Shown here: positions 24,619-32,966 of the stretch, piece by piece
Position numbering within the stretch: position 1 is the first letter of the stretch
Layout of the letters: each line of letters starts with the position of its first letter
Assembly: GCA_934408585.1 (NCBI GenBank)
Contig: CAKRVA010000001.1
Span: 1-64,000, forward strand
DNA: 64,000 nt
Direction of reading: 5' to 3'
From: an uncultured Lachnospiraceae bacterium
GTDB lineage: Bacteria > Bacillota > Clostridia > Lachnospirales > Lachnospiraceae
The notes under the pieces: model-generated
Database searches by the model: none
What the model saw: the letters and a program-made list of their open reading frames with translations, nothing else
What the model was told of the DNA's origin: nothing
Translations under genes and position numbers: made by a program

Positions 24619-26159
24619 GATTCTTCTCCTTTTCTTTTTATATATACCATATAACCATCATTTTCATATACCGGTATCATTTCCTTCTCCAGATATTCCC
24701 ACGGAATATCTTCATGATACACATACCATTCCCAGACCATTTCGTCAAATTCCGGCTCTGCCATTCTTTTATCCAGCATTACGGCATCTGCATTTTGTAC
24801 ATCATGATTCTCACATCGGATTCCATACAGAAAATACAACAGATATTCCTGATTACAATCTGTTACGCATAAAGCATCCTGTGCCGATACCGGACTGTTT
24901 TTCCATGCATCTGCAATCAGGCTCTCCCGTTCTCCATATGGTGCGTTGTAGTCTGTAAAAAACAGACAGTATAGCAAATAGCACATCGTCAATACCGTCA
25001 TGGCGATTCCTGTTTTTACTGATTTTACTTTTTTAAAGAGTACCTGCAATAAAAATCCGATGGTCAGTGCCAATATCACTCCAAGATAGGTAAATACACG
25101 ATAATACGGTCGTTTACACTGAATCATCAGGCAAACCGGCACAAATAAGAGCTGGAATAATAACACAAATTCCAGGAACAATTCTGTTTTCTGATGCTGC
25201 TTCCATTTTTTTATGATTGCAAAAAGCATTCCGACAATCCCAATACACACAATCAGCAATGTCAGATAGCGTGGTTTCTGCACCATAAACTCACAAAGTG
25301 AAGTAAAAAAGCTGAAAAGCCTGCCTGCAAACCCTGCACGCTCCTCACTTTGAATATAAGGAGTTGCCAGCATGTATTCCATTCCACGCCCCATCGCGGC
25401 AAATGGACTTTTTAAAATCATTTCTGCATGACTCATTCCATAATAAATTCCTGTGCTGTCTTTAACAAGAAGATTCGAGCCGATTGCAAGCCAGATAACA
25501 GCATAGAGAAACAACGTTCCCGCTGCAGCTGCCAAAGACCAGATTATTAACTTTATCAATTTCCGGATTTCCTTTTGAAAAAGCAGAAACGCTCCGCCTG
25601 CAAGGCACAGGGGAATCACGAAATAAACATCACTCGTCAGCGTATATAATGCCAGAATCAACGCTCCCGCAAATCCAAGGTAGTATCGTTTTTTTATTTC
25701 TCCGGGTTCAACAATTTTAGACAGACACCATAAAGCTGCCAAAAAGCAGGTAATTCCCAGTGTATACCCTCTTCCCTGGACTGCCTGCTGGTTTACCAAA
25801 TAGAAGGAACCATACAAACCTGTCACGATAAGCGGTATCGGGTCTTCCAGAAACCTTTCCGCAATCTTCCGAATCAGAATCAGATTCAGTAATGCACACA
25901 AATAGGAAATCCCCCGCAAACCTATGTAGGAATTGCCGAAAAAATCCAGGCATCCGGAAAGTACCGAATATCCCACATGATTATTGGGTAATGGCCAGTG
26001 AATGGCTGCATAAACCGGTCCTTTGCTGATAAAACAGTAATACGTATATAATTCATCATACCAGGGTGTAATGGCAAACATGCGATAACCGTAGTATATT
26101 GCCATGAATATCCAGAATACCCAAAACACTATATCTGTTTTTCTTTTAAATAATTTCAT
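24615..26159 (-). CDS. GT-C type membrane glycosyltransferase-like protein (GT39/PMT-like)
   Basis: This 514-residue membrane protein has about ten to twelve transmembrane segments. An acidic pair after the first helix (D35-E36 in PWYDELYT) is the position where GT-C glycosyltransferases carry catalytic Asp/Glu. The C-terminal 90 residues form a soluble domain. Such proteins transfer sugars from polyprenyl phosphate carriers to lipid or protein acceptors on the outer face. The donor and acceptor are unknown. The gene overlaps leuB by 14 bases at its start and ilvD by 4 bases at its end, and has no clear ribosome binding site, so it depends on translation of leuB. Confidence 0.7.
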   Translation of the reverse strand: MKLFKRKTDIVFWVFWIFMAIYYGYRMFAITPWYDELYTYYCFISKGPVYAAIHWPLPNNHVGYSVLSGCLDFFGNSYIGLRGISYLCALLNLILIRKIAERFLEDPIPLIVTGLYGSFYLVNQQAVQGRGYTLGITCFLAALWCLSKIVEPGEIKKRYYLGFAGALILALYTLTSDVYFVIPLCLAGGAFLLFQKEIRKLIKLIIWSLAAAAGTLFLYAVIWLAIGSNLLVKDSTGIYYGMSHAEMILKSPFAAMGRGMEYMLATPYIQSEERAGFAGRLFSFFTSLCEFMVQKPRYLTLLIVCIGIVGMLFAIIKKWKQHQKTELFLEFVLLFQLLFVPVCLMIQCKRPYYRVFTYLGVILALTIGFLLQVLFKKVKSVKTGIAMTVLTMCYLLYCLFFTDYNAPYGERESLIADAWKNSPVSAQDALCVTDCNQEYLLYFLYGIRCENHDVQNADAVMLDKRMAEPEFDEMVWEWYVYHEDIPWEYLEKEMIPVYENDGYMVYIKRKGEES

Positions 26160-27231
26160 TGGCTAATAAATCACCCATTTCCTTACATCCAACTTTTTTA
26201 CATCCCTCAGACATAATATCTGCTGTACGGTATCCTTTTTTCAGAACCTGCTTTACTGCATGCTCCACTGCCGTTGCTTCCTCATCCAGATCAAAACTGA
26301 ATCGAAGCATCATTGCTGCAGACAAAACCGTCGCAATCGGATTTGCAATATCCATTCCTGCAATATCAGGTGCAGAGCCATGGCTCGGCTCATACAATCC
26401 AAATTTTGTATCGTTCAAAGATGCGGATGCCAGCATTCCAATAGAGCCGGTTACCATACTGGCTTCATCCGAAAGAATATCACCAAACATATTCTCTGTA
26501 AGAATTACATCAAACTGGGCGGGGTCTTTTACCAGCTGCATGGCACAATTATCTACCAGCATATGTTCCAACGTCACATCCGGATAATCTTTTGCAACTT
26601 CTTCCACGACCTTACGCCAAAGTCTGGAAGAATCCAATACATTTGCTTTATCAACACTTGTCACCTTTTTCTTGCGTTTTCTCGCAATATCAAATCCCTT
26701 GATTGCAATTCTGCGGATTTCATTTTCATCATAGGACAAGGTATCCACTGCCTTGCGAACCCCATTTTCTTCTTTGGTATATCGTTCTCCAAAGTAAAGG
26801 CCGCCTGTCAGTTCACGCATAATCATCATATCAAAACCGGCCACACTGATTTCTTTTTTCAGTGGGCAGGCATCTGCGAGCTCCTCATAAAGCAATGCCG
26901 GACGCAAATTTGCAAACAGATTCAGGGATTTTCTTAATTTCAACAGACCTGCTTCCGGTCTTAATTCCGGAGCAAGCTTATACCATGGTGATGTAGATGT
27001 ATTTCCACCAATAGAGCCCATAAGAACGGCATCTGATGCTTTTGCAACTGCAATCGCCTCGTCTGTCAACGGAACACCACAGGCATCAATCGAAGCTCCT
27101 CCCATCAAAATATCCTGATAATTCATTTCGTGATGATACACCTGTGCGACCTTATCCAGAACCTTTTTTGCCTGTGTCACAATTTCCGGTCCAATTCCAT
27201 CACCATTAATGCACGCAATATTTAATTTCAT
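26146..27231 (-). CDS. leuB: 3-isopropylmalate dehydrogenase
   Basis: It oxidises and decarboxylates 3-isopropylmalate in leucine synthesis. Seen are the N-terminal GDGIGPEI motif at about 10-17, the substrate Arg/Tyr region RELTGGLYFGE near 139, the metal-binding Asp cluster (LTENMFGDILSDEAS near 245) and the nucleotide-binding EPSHGSAPDIAG. At 361 residues the length is standard. GAGGAGG lies ten bases upstream of the ATG. leuA and leuCD are not in the window. It starts the leuB, GT-C, ilvD, ilvB run. Confidence 0.95.
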   Translation of the reverse strand: MKLNIACINGDGIGPEIVTQAKKVLDKVAQVYHHEMNYQDILMGGASIDACGVPLTDEAIAVAKASDAVLMGSIGGNTSTSPWYKLAPELRPEAGLLKLRKSLNLFANLRPALLYEELADACPLKKEISVAGFDMMIMRELTGGLYFGERYTKEENGVRKAVDTLSYDENEIRRIAIKGFDIARKRKKKVTSVDKANVLDSSRLWRKVVEEVAKDYPDVTLEHMLVDNCAMQLVKDPAQFDVILTENMFGDILSDEASMVTGSIGMLASASLNDTKFGLYEPSHGSAPDIAGMDIANPIATVLSAAMMLRFSFDLDEEATAVEHAVKQVLKKGYRTADIMSEGCKKVGCKEMGDLLANEII

Positions 27232-27285
27232 AGCTTCGCTTCCTCCTCTTTAACGCTCTAATTTATTAAAATGCCGTATAGTAAA

Positions 27286-27308
27286 TGAGGCGCATTTGCT
27301 GCGCCTCA
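27286..27308 (-). terminator. Hairpin after yajC, weak terminator or attenuator
   Basis: A perfect 9-bp GC-rich stem (27286-27294 with 27300-27308) with a five-base loop lies ten bases after the yajC stop. On the minus strand it is followed only by ATTTACTAT, so the T-tract is poor and some readthrough into leuB is expected. Confidence 0.5.
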
Positions 27309-27317
27309 AAACATTCT

Positions 27318-27647
27318 TTATTCAGCATCTGCTTTTTCAATCTGTGTAATTGCTGATTTCTGCATTGGAATACGGCAATTCTTGTTGTTACCAAATTCAA
27401 CGATTACCGTATCATCTGTAACGTCAATTACAATTCCGTAAAAACCGCTTGTTGTCAGCACACAATCACCAACTGCCAATGTTGATAACATTGCCTGATG
27501 CTTCTTCTGCTCTTTTTTCTGAGGACGAATCATAAACAGATACATAAAGCCAAAAATAATTACCATATATCCAATCAGTGGGATAAAGGTTCCCATTGCA
27601 CTTCCTGTCTGCGCTGCTCCATCTGCTGTTGATAATAAAATACCCAT
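27318..27647 (-). CDS. yajC: Preprotein translocase accessory subunit YajC
   Basis: YajC associates with the SecDF-YajC part of the Sec translocase. The 109-residue protein has one membrane helix (about 20-42) ending in the family motif MIRPQKKEQKK, followed by a small beta domain with VGDCVLTTSGFYG. AGGAGG lies seven bases before the ATG. The tgt-yajC order is the conserved bacterial arrangement; secD and secF do not follow here. Confidence 0.93.
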   Translation of the reverse strand: MGILLSTADGAAQTGSAMGTFIPLIGYMVIIFGFMYLFMIRPQKKEQKKHQAMLSTLAVGDCVLTTSGFYGIVIDVTDDTVIVEFGNNKNCRIPMQKSAITQIEKADAE

Positions 27648-27668
27648 TACATTTCCTCCTAAAATAAA

Positions 27669-28811
27669 CTAAACAATATCATACACGCTTTGTCCCATAC
27701 CGTCAAGTTTCCGCTTCTTATATGCTTTAAATTCTCCACGGTCGAGTGCATCTCTGATCTCTTCCATCATCGTATTGTAAAAATACAGATTATGAAGTAC
27801 GCAAAGTCTCATTCCGAGCATTTCCTTTGCCTTTAGCAAATGCCGGATATATGCTCTGGAATATCTTCGACATGCCGGACACTGACATCCTTCTTCAATC
27901 GGCCGGTCATCCAGTTCATATTTTGCATTGAAAAGATTGATTTTTCCCTGATTGGTATATAAATGTCCATGACGTCCGTTTCTTGTCGGATAAACACAAT
28001 CAAAGAAATCAATCCCCCGGTCAACACCTTCCAGTATATTTGCCGGAGTTCCCACTCCCATTAAATAAGTTGGCTTATGTAACGGAAGATATGGAACTGT
28101 TTCTTCTAATATATGATACATTTCTTCATGACTTTCACCAACTGCGAGTCCCCCCACAGCATATCCGTCCAAATCAAATTCCGAAATTCTTTTTGCATGC
28201 TCAATACGGATATCTTCAAAAACTGCCCCCTGATTGATTCCAAACAGCATCTGCTTGCGATTAATGGTATCTTCCAGCGAATTCAGACGATTCATTTCCT
28301 TCTTGCATCGTTCCAGCCATCTCGTTGTCCGGTCTACTGAATTCTGTACATAAGTTCTGTCAGCTCTGCTGGATGGACATTCGTCAAACGCCATTGCAAT
28401 CGTCGATGCCAGATTGGACTGAATCTGCATACTCTCTTCCGGTCCCATAAATATCTTGCGTCCATCGATATGTGAATTAAAATAAACGCCCTCTTCTTTT
28501 ATCTTTCGAAGACCCGCCAGCGAGAAAACCTGAAATCCGCCCGAATCGGTTAAGATTGGTTTGTTCCAGGACATAAATTTATGCAGGCCACCAAGTTGTT
28601 TTATTACCTGGTCTCCAGGACGTACATGCAGATGATACGTATTTGATAGCTCCACCTGCGTTTTTATTCCTTCCAGATCTTCTGTGGACACAGCACCCTT
28701 AATCGCCGCCACTGTTCCGACATTCATAAAAACAGGGGTCTGAATGACCCCATGGGGCGTTACAAATTCACCTCGTTTTGCCCTGCCCTCTTGTTTTAAC
28801 AATCGATACAT
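27669..28811 (-). CDS. tgt: tRNA-guanine transglycosylase (queuine synthesis)
   Basis: It swaps guanine-34 for preQ1 in tRNAs with GUN anticodons. The nucleophile region LTDSGGFQVFSL is near residue 90, and the base-recognition segment GGLAVGE near 225. Zinc ligands are in CQCPACRRYSRAYIRH near residue 310. The length of 380 residues is normal. AAAGG precedes the ATG by eight bases. It sits 13 bases downstream of the vanY-like gene and 21 bases upstream of yajC, with no queA or queuosine-import gene in the window. Confidence 0.95.
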   Translation of the reverse strand: MYRLLKQEGRAKRGEFVTPHGVIQTPVFMNVGTVAAIKGAVSTEDLEGIKTQVELSNTYHLHVRPGDQVIKQLGGLHKFMSWNKPILTDSGGFQVFSLAGLRKIKEEGVYFNSHIDGRKIFMGPEESMQIQSNLASTIAMAFDECPSSRADRTYVQNSVDRTTRWLERCKKEMNRLNSLEDTINRKQMLFGINQGAVFEDIRIEHAKRISEFDLDGYAVGGLAVGESHEEMYHILEETVPYLPLHKPTYLMGVGTPANILEGVDRGIDFFDCVYPTRNGRHGHLYTNQGKINLFNAKYELDDRPIEEGCQCPACRRYSRAYIRHLLKAKEMLGMRLCVLHNLYFYNTMMEEIRDALDRGEFKAYKKRKLDGMGQSVYDIV

Positions 28812-28824
28812 CTCAATAACCTTT

Positions 28825-29901
28825 CTACAAATATTTATCCCAAAATTCTTCCAGACACAATTCCTGACTCATGATAACACCCGCTGCATCTTTCCCTACA
28901 TACCGAAAATGCCACGGTTCAAATTCAATGCTGGTAATATACTCTTTTCCTTCCGGATATCTCAAAATAAATCCGTATTCACTACAATGCTCTTTCAGCC
29001 ATCTTCCGGCAGGTGTTTCTCCAAACCCCTCATCCAGAACCTGATAAGTATCGCACACGATATCAATCGCCAATCCAAGCTGATGTTCACTTGCTCCCGG
29101 TACAGTTACTGCCTGCGAAGAAAGTTTATAAGCTTCCATATAGGACATTCCTTTTCCCATATATGCCTCTATTTTACGGTTAAATAAAACCTCCTGATAT
29201 TTCAAATCACGATACGGCGAGCAGATGGCAAGATTTACGCCCTCATCCTTAGCTGCCTGCATCATGGCAAGCAAATCGTCAATGATTCTCTCGTCACATT
29301 GCATGGTGCCCTTCATGGTTTTAATATTTCCAAGCGTAAAAGTATAATCCTCCGGTATGGGATGCTGTTTATTAATCAGCAGAAGCCGCCAGTCATTCTG
29401 CTCAAATTTATAATCCGGTTCTTCGGAAAGTATATCTTCCGAGTTATCCTCTCTTGCATCAATAATATCCTGGTTTTCTTCCAGAATTTCGTCAATCGAG
29501 TATTTATCCGCCATATCCATCTGATGAAGTTCTGCATCATCATATCCCTGCAAAACATCTTCATCCTGTAAAAGCTCCACATCCTGCAACGGAACTTCCT
29601 GTTCATCGGCAAGTGAAATATCCGAATCGGTTGCCGCAACCGGTTCTTCCGGTTGATTTTCCGCAAGAAATCCATTTTCCATATGGAATACCGGATAGGC
29701 AAAACTGTTTCCGGCAAAAAAGCAGCACAGAATAAACAGTGCACAGGCAAAACGTTTCACTCCCGTTCTGCAATACACTGCAAACCTGTGAATCAAAAGA
29801 CAAAGTGCTAATCCAATAATCGCAGGTATCCGGAAAAACAGATTTTTTCGTCCCATATTAATGAAATAGTCTCTTGTACGTTCATGGAAGCTTTTTTGCA
29901 T
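28825..29901 (-). CDS. D-alanyl-D-alanine carboxypeptidase, VanY/M15B type
   Basis: This zinc peptidase trims the terminal D-Ala of peptidoglycan peptides. The C-terminal domain (about 190-350) has the ligand motifs SEHQLGLAID and PWHFRYVG. The N-terminal part has hydrophobic segments (about 25-40 and 48-68) that anchor it in the membrane. A highly acidic linker (about 85-165, rich in Asp, Glu and Gln) separates anchor and enzyme. At 358 residues it is longer than most VanY proteins. GGAG lies eight bases before the ATG, and a divergent promoter pair separates it from aroC. Confidence 0.88.
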   Translation of the reverse strand: MQKSFHERTRDYFINMGRKNLFFRIPAIIGLALCLLIHRFAVYCRTGVKRFACALFILCCFFAGNSFAYPVFHMENGFLAENQPEEPVAATDSDISLADEQEVPLQDVELLQDEDVLQGYDDAELHQMDMADKYSIDEILEENQDIIDAREDNSEDILSEEPDYKFEQNDWRLLLINKQHPIPEDYTFTLGNIKTMKGTMQCDERIIDDLLAMMQAAKDEGVNLAICSPYRDLKYQEVLFNRKIEAYMGKGMSYMEAYKLSSQAVTVPGASEHQLGLAIDIVCDTYQVLDEGFGETPAGRWLKEHCSEYGFILRYPEGKEYITSIEFEPWHFRYVGKDAAGVIMSQELCLEEFWDKYL

Positions 29902-29935
29902 TTGTAATACTCCGTCCCCTTTGTATACCTATTTT

Positions 29936-29964
29936 ATTTTACACAAAATATAGCATTTCTACAA
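29936..29964 (-). promoter_or_regulatory. Promoter of the vanY-tgt-yajC run
   Basis: On the minus strand TTGTAG (29959-29964) and TAAAAT (29936-29941) are 17 bases apart. Its -35 box is only 8 bases from the -35 box of the divergent aroC promoter. Confidence 0.55.
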
Positions 29965-29972
29965 TAGGAAAC

Positions 29973-30001
29973 TTGCCACATCATGTATTTTCTTATATAA
30001 T
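29973..30001 (+). promoter_or_regulatory. Promoter of aroC
   Basis: TTGCCA (29973-29978) and a perfect TATAAT (29996-30001) are 17 bases apart, giving a leader of about 35 bases before the aroC start. Confidence 0.7.
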
Positions 30002-30042
30002 TTTTATAAATTTTGAAATATACAAAGAGAGAAGGTAAAAAT

Positions 30043-31164
30043 ATGTCTGGTTCATCCTTTGGAACCCTGTTTACAATTACAACATTTGGCGAATCCCACG
30101 GTGACTCCCTGGGTGCCGTTATTGACGGATGTCCTGCCGGACTTCCGCTTTCTGCAGAAGATATTCAGATTTTCTTAGACCGCCGGAAACCCGGTCAGAA
30201 CAGCATTTCCACTCCCCGCAAAGAGAGTGATGCCGTTTCTGTTTTATCTGGCATTTTTGAAGGTCAAACCACCGGAACTCCCATTGCTCTGGTTGTGAAA
30301 AACACATCTCAGAAATCTTCTGATTATAGCCAGATAGCCTCCTGCTATCGTCCCGGACATGCCGACTATACATTCGATTGTAAATACGGTTTCCGGGATT
30401 ACCGTGGTGGTGGCCGTTCTTCGGGACGCGAAACGATTGGCCGTGTTGCTGCCGGTGCGATTGCATCCAAAATATTGGAAGAACTCGGAATTCATGTTTT
30501 CGCATATACAAAGTCCATCGGTCCCATTCGGATAGAGGAAGAAAATTTTGTTGCAGATGCAGCAAGACAGACCGAAACATGCATGCCTGATTTTAAAGCA
30601 AACGAACGTGCACTCTCCTATCTGAAAGAATGTATTTCACAGAAAGATTCTGTCGGTGGTGTTATTGAATGTCGTGTAACCGGACTTCCTGCCGGAATCG
30701 GTGACCCTGTTTTTGAAAAGCTGGATGCCAATCTTTCCAAAGCCGTCATGTCCATTGGTGCTGTCAAGGCAGTTGAAATCGGCGATGGTATTCAGGTTTC
30801 TTCCAGGAACGGCTCTGAAAACAATGACTGCTTTTTTATGGATGGCGACACCGTACAAAAAAAGACGAATCATTCCGGCGGCATATTAGGAGGCATCAGT
30901 GATGGTTCTCCGGTTCTTATCCGCGCACACATTAAGCCGACACCTTCCATTTTCAGGGAACAGGATACGGTGACAACGCAGCATGAAAATACAAAAATAG
31001 CAATCACGGGACGCCACGACCCTGTGATTGTTCCAAGAGCGGTCGTAGTCGTCGAATCCATGGTTGCTATTACAATTCTTGATGCATTAATGAAAAATAT
31101 GGGTGCCCGACTGAGCTATTTAAAGTCGTTCTACTCCACTACTGCGGAAGACGATAAAAAATAA
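30043..31164 (+). CDS. aroC: Chorismate synthase
   Basis: It makes chorismate from EPSP with reduced FMN. Family signatures are TTFGESHGDSLG at the N-terminus, the RPGHADYTF motif near residue 105, YRGGGRSSGRET near 125 and the C-terminal GRHDPVIVPRAV segment near 325. The length from 30043 is 373 residues. The chosen ATG (MSGSSFG) follows GAAGG by seven bases; an in-frame TTG at 30013 has no site. Its last 26 bases overlap the end of a convergent beta-propeller gene. It is a single-gene unit; other shikimate genes are not present. Confidence 0.95.
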   Translation: MSGSSFGTLFTITTFGESHGDSLGAVIDGCPAGLPLSAEDIQIFLDRRKPGQNSISTPRKESDAVSVLSGIFEGQTTGTPIALVVKNTSQKSSDYSQIASCYRPGHADYTFDCKYGFRDYRGGGRSSGRETIGRVAAGAIASKILEELGIHVFAYTKSIGPIRIEEENFVADAARQTETCMPDFKANERALSYLKECISQKDSVGGVIECRVTGLPAGIGDPVFEKLDANLSKAVMSIGAVKAVEIGDGIQVSSRNGSENNDCFFMDGDTVQKKTNHSGGILGGISDGSPVLIRAHIKPTPSIFREQDTVTTQHENTKIAITGRHDPVIVPRAVVVVESMVAITILDALMKNMGARLSYLKSFYSTTAEDDKK

Positions 31165-32203
31165 TACAGTTCGGACGGTCCACTTTCAGTTCCTTTCCAT
31201 TCATAACAAGCGTCTTTTTCTTAACATCGACAGTAAAGAATGTCATCGTATCTGACTCGTGGTTTAAGGAAACCAGATGCTTGTTATCCGGGAACAGAAC
31301 CGCATCCTTTGGATAATCCCCACTGATTGGCAGACAGAATATTTTTGTCAGCATTCCGGTCATTGCATCCACAGAGTACAAAATCACACTGTTATCTCCT
31401 GCGTTTGAGCTGACAATATACTTAAAGTCTTCTGAAATGTTCAGTCCGCTTGCTGCAGAACCTCCTGCATGATATTCATTCAATGTCGAGATAGTCTGAA
31501 TCTTTTCAAATATCGGATTATTATGTTCATCAACCTGATAATGATAAACATCAATGTAATTCTTTAATTCATGAACAATATACAAAAATCTGCCATCTTT
31601 GCTGAACTTCATATGACGCGGCGCAGATTCCTGTTCACTTCGTATAATATCCACCTGACGTAGTTTGCCACTCACATGATTCAATTCATAAACCACTACA
31701 TGATCCATTCCAAGGTCTGCTGCGCATAAAAACTTATTATCTCTTGTCATTTTGACACAGTTAATATGCGGTCTGAAGTTTCTTTCTGCAATACTTCCCA
31801 GTCCTTTATGAAAAATTTCTTCGGTAATTTCTCCTATGGAGCCATCCTCGTGCAAGCGGAGTACCGTAAGCTTTGCATCATGGTATCCTGCAACAAACAA
31901 ATACTTGTCTTCATAATCCGTGGAAAGATAACACCCCCGCATTCCGTTAATGGATGCATGGTTAATTACCTTAAGTCCTCCATCCTTTTGAATTTCATAT
32001 GCTTCCACACCGAAGTCTGTAATGGAATACAGATATTTCTGATTATGTGAAATGGTCACATAAGAAGAATTTGTAATTTCCACCTGATCCTTCTCTGTCA
32101 TTCTTCCCTTTTCTATATCAACATCATAAATTCGGATTCCAAAGCTGCTTTTATTTCCGGAGGTATAACTGGAAACATACGCAACATACTTATCTTTTCC
32201 CAT
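31139..32203 (-). CDS. Beta-propeller protein, lactonase/YbhE-like family
   Basis: The 354-residue protein has the repeating blades of a seven-bladed beta-propeller, with repeats such as DNKFLCAADLG, DGRFLYIVHE and PDNKHLVSLNHE. The family includes 6-phosphogluconolactonase (YbhE/Pgl) and related cytosolic propellers. The conserved Arg-His-Phe/Met features are partly visible (RPHINCV, APRHMKF), so a lactonase is plausible but not proven. There is no signal peptide. AAAGG precedes the start. Its last codons overlap the end of aroC on the opposite strand by 26 bases. It is divergent from the pot operon regulator. Confidence 0.8.
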   Translation of the reverse strand: MGKDKYVAYVSSYTSGNKSSFGIRIYDVDIEKGRMTEKDQVEITNSSYVTISHNQKYLYSITDFGVEAYEIQKDGGLKVINHASINGMRGCYLSTDYEDKYLFVAGYHDAKLTVLRLHEDGSIGEITEEIFHKGLGSIAERNFRPHINCVKMTRDNKFLCAADLGMDHVVVYELNHVSGKLRQVDIIRSEQESAPRHMKFSKDGRFLYIVHELKNYIDVYHYQVDEHNNPIFEKIQTISTLNEYHAGGSAASGLNISEDFKYIVSSNAGDNSVILYSVDAMTGMLTKIFCLPISGDYPKDAVLFPDNKHLVSLNHESDTMTFFTVDVKKKTLVMNGKELKVDRPNCIIFYRLPQ

Positions 32204-32248
32204 ATTTTCTGCCTTTCCTGTCTAACATTATGTATTTTTGATTCTTAT

Positions 32249-32277
32249 ATTTTATCATAGGTTTTTTTCTCTTACAA
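32249..32277 (-). promoter_or_regulatory. Promoter of the beta-propeller gene
   Basis: On the minus strand TTGTAA (32272-32277) and TAAAAT (32249-32254) are 17 bases apart, about 45 bases before the start codon. It is divergent from the pot operon promoter. Confidence 0.55.
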
Positions 32278-32293
32278 GTTCATGAAATAGATA

Positions 32294-32321
32294 TTGACAA
32301 AGTATTACAATCTAGTATAAT
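32294..32321 (+). promoter_or_regulatory. Near-consensus promoter of the pot operon
   Basis: A perfect TTGACA (32294-32299) and a perfect TATAAT (32316-32321) are 16 bases apart, predicting transcription from about 32328. Such a strong promoter usually implies a repressor. Confidence 0.8.
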
Positions 32322-32334
32322 TATCATCAGTGTT

Positions 32335-32365
32335 GTTTAGTAAAACTAAACTTTTTGTTTAACAT
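32335..32365. promoter_or_regulatory. Putative operator in the pot leader
   Basis: An inverted repeat GTTTAG-5-CTAAAC (32335-32351) starts about 7 bases after the expected transcription start. A third half-site-like GTTTAA follows at about 32357-32362. It is well placed for binding by the adjacent XRE-family regulator. Confidence 0.4.
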
Positions 32366-32391
32366 TTCTTTTTTACCATGAGGTGGACATT

Positions 32392-32943
32392 GTGAGTGAT
32401 TTTATAAAAATTGGCCGTAAAATCAAGGATTTGCGCATTCAGAAGGGCCTGACACAGGAAGAACTTGCTGACCGCTGTGAATTGTCGAAAGGCTTTATTT
32501 CCCAGCTGGAACGTGACCTGACTTCCCCTTCGATTGCAACATTAATGGATATATTAACGTGTCTCGGAACTAATCTGAAGGATTTCTTCAATGATTCTGA
32601 AGATAATCAGATTGCATTTAAAGAAGCCGACTACTTTGAAAAATTAGATGAAGATCTTCATAATAAAATTGAATGGATTATCCCTAATGCCCAGAAAAAC
32701 ATGATGGAACCAATCCGGCTGACACTTGCTCCGGGCGGTTCTACCTATCCGGACAATCCACATGAAGGCGAAGAATTCGGCTATGTATTGCAGGGAAGCA
32801 TTACTCTGAACCTTGGAAAACGTCGTATTAAAGTCAAAAAAGGAGAATCCTTTTATTTTAAGGCGGAAGCCACACACTACATTCAGGCTGGCAGCAAAAC
32901 AGGCGCTACTCTCATATGGGTCAGCACCCCTCCCAGCTTTTAA
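32392..32943 (+). CDS. XRE-family regulator with C-terminal cupin domain
   Basis: The 183-residue protein has an N-terminal helix-turn-helix (about 8-62, with QEELADRCELSKGFISQLER) and a C-terminal cupin (about 105-180, with PHEGEEFGYVLQGSI and GESFYFKAEATHYI). This layout is that of PuuR-like regulators that often control polyamine genes. I placed the start at the GTG at 32392, which follows GAGGTGG by five bases; an earlier in-frame GTG lies inside that site. It is the first gene of the pot operon and probably regulates it, the cupin perhaps binding a polyamine, which is inference. Confidence 0.9.
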   Translation: MSDFIKIGRKIKDLRIQKGLTQEELADRCELSKGFISQLERDLTSPSIATLMDILTCLGTNLKDFFNDSEDNQIAFKEADYFEKLDEDLHNKIEWIIPNAQKNMMEPIRLTLAPGGSTYPDNPHEGEEFGYVLQGSITLNLGKRRIKVKKGESFYFKAEATHYIQAGSKTGATLIWVSTPPSF

Positions 32944-32966
32944 CAATTGACAAAGGAGCATATACC

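Noticed and set aside
27232..27317. Leader attenuator or T-box before leuB
   Set aside because: Only 86 bases separate yajC and leuB and they hold one simple GC-rich hairpin, with no leucine codon-rich leader peptide or T-box sequence.
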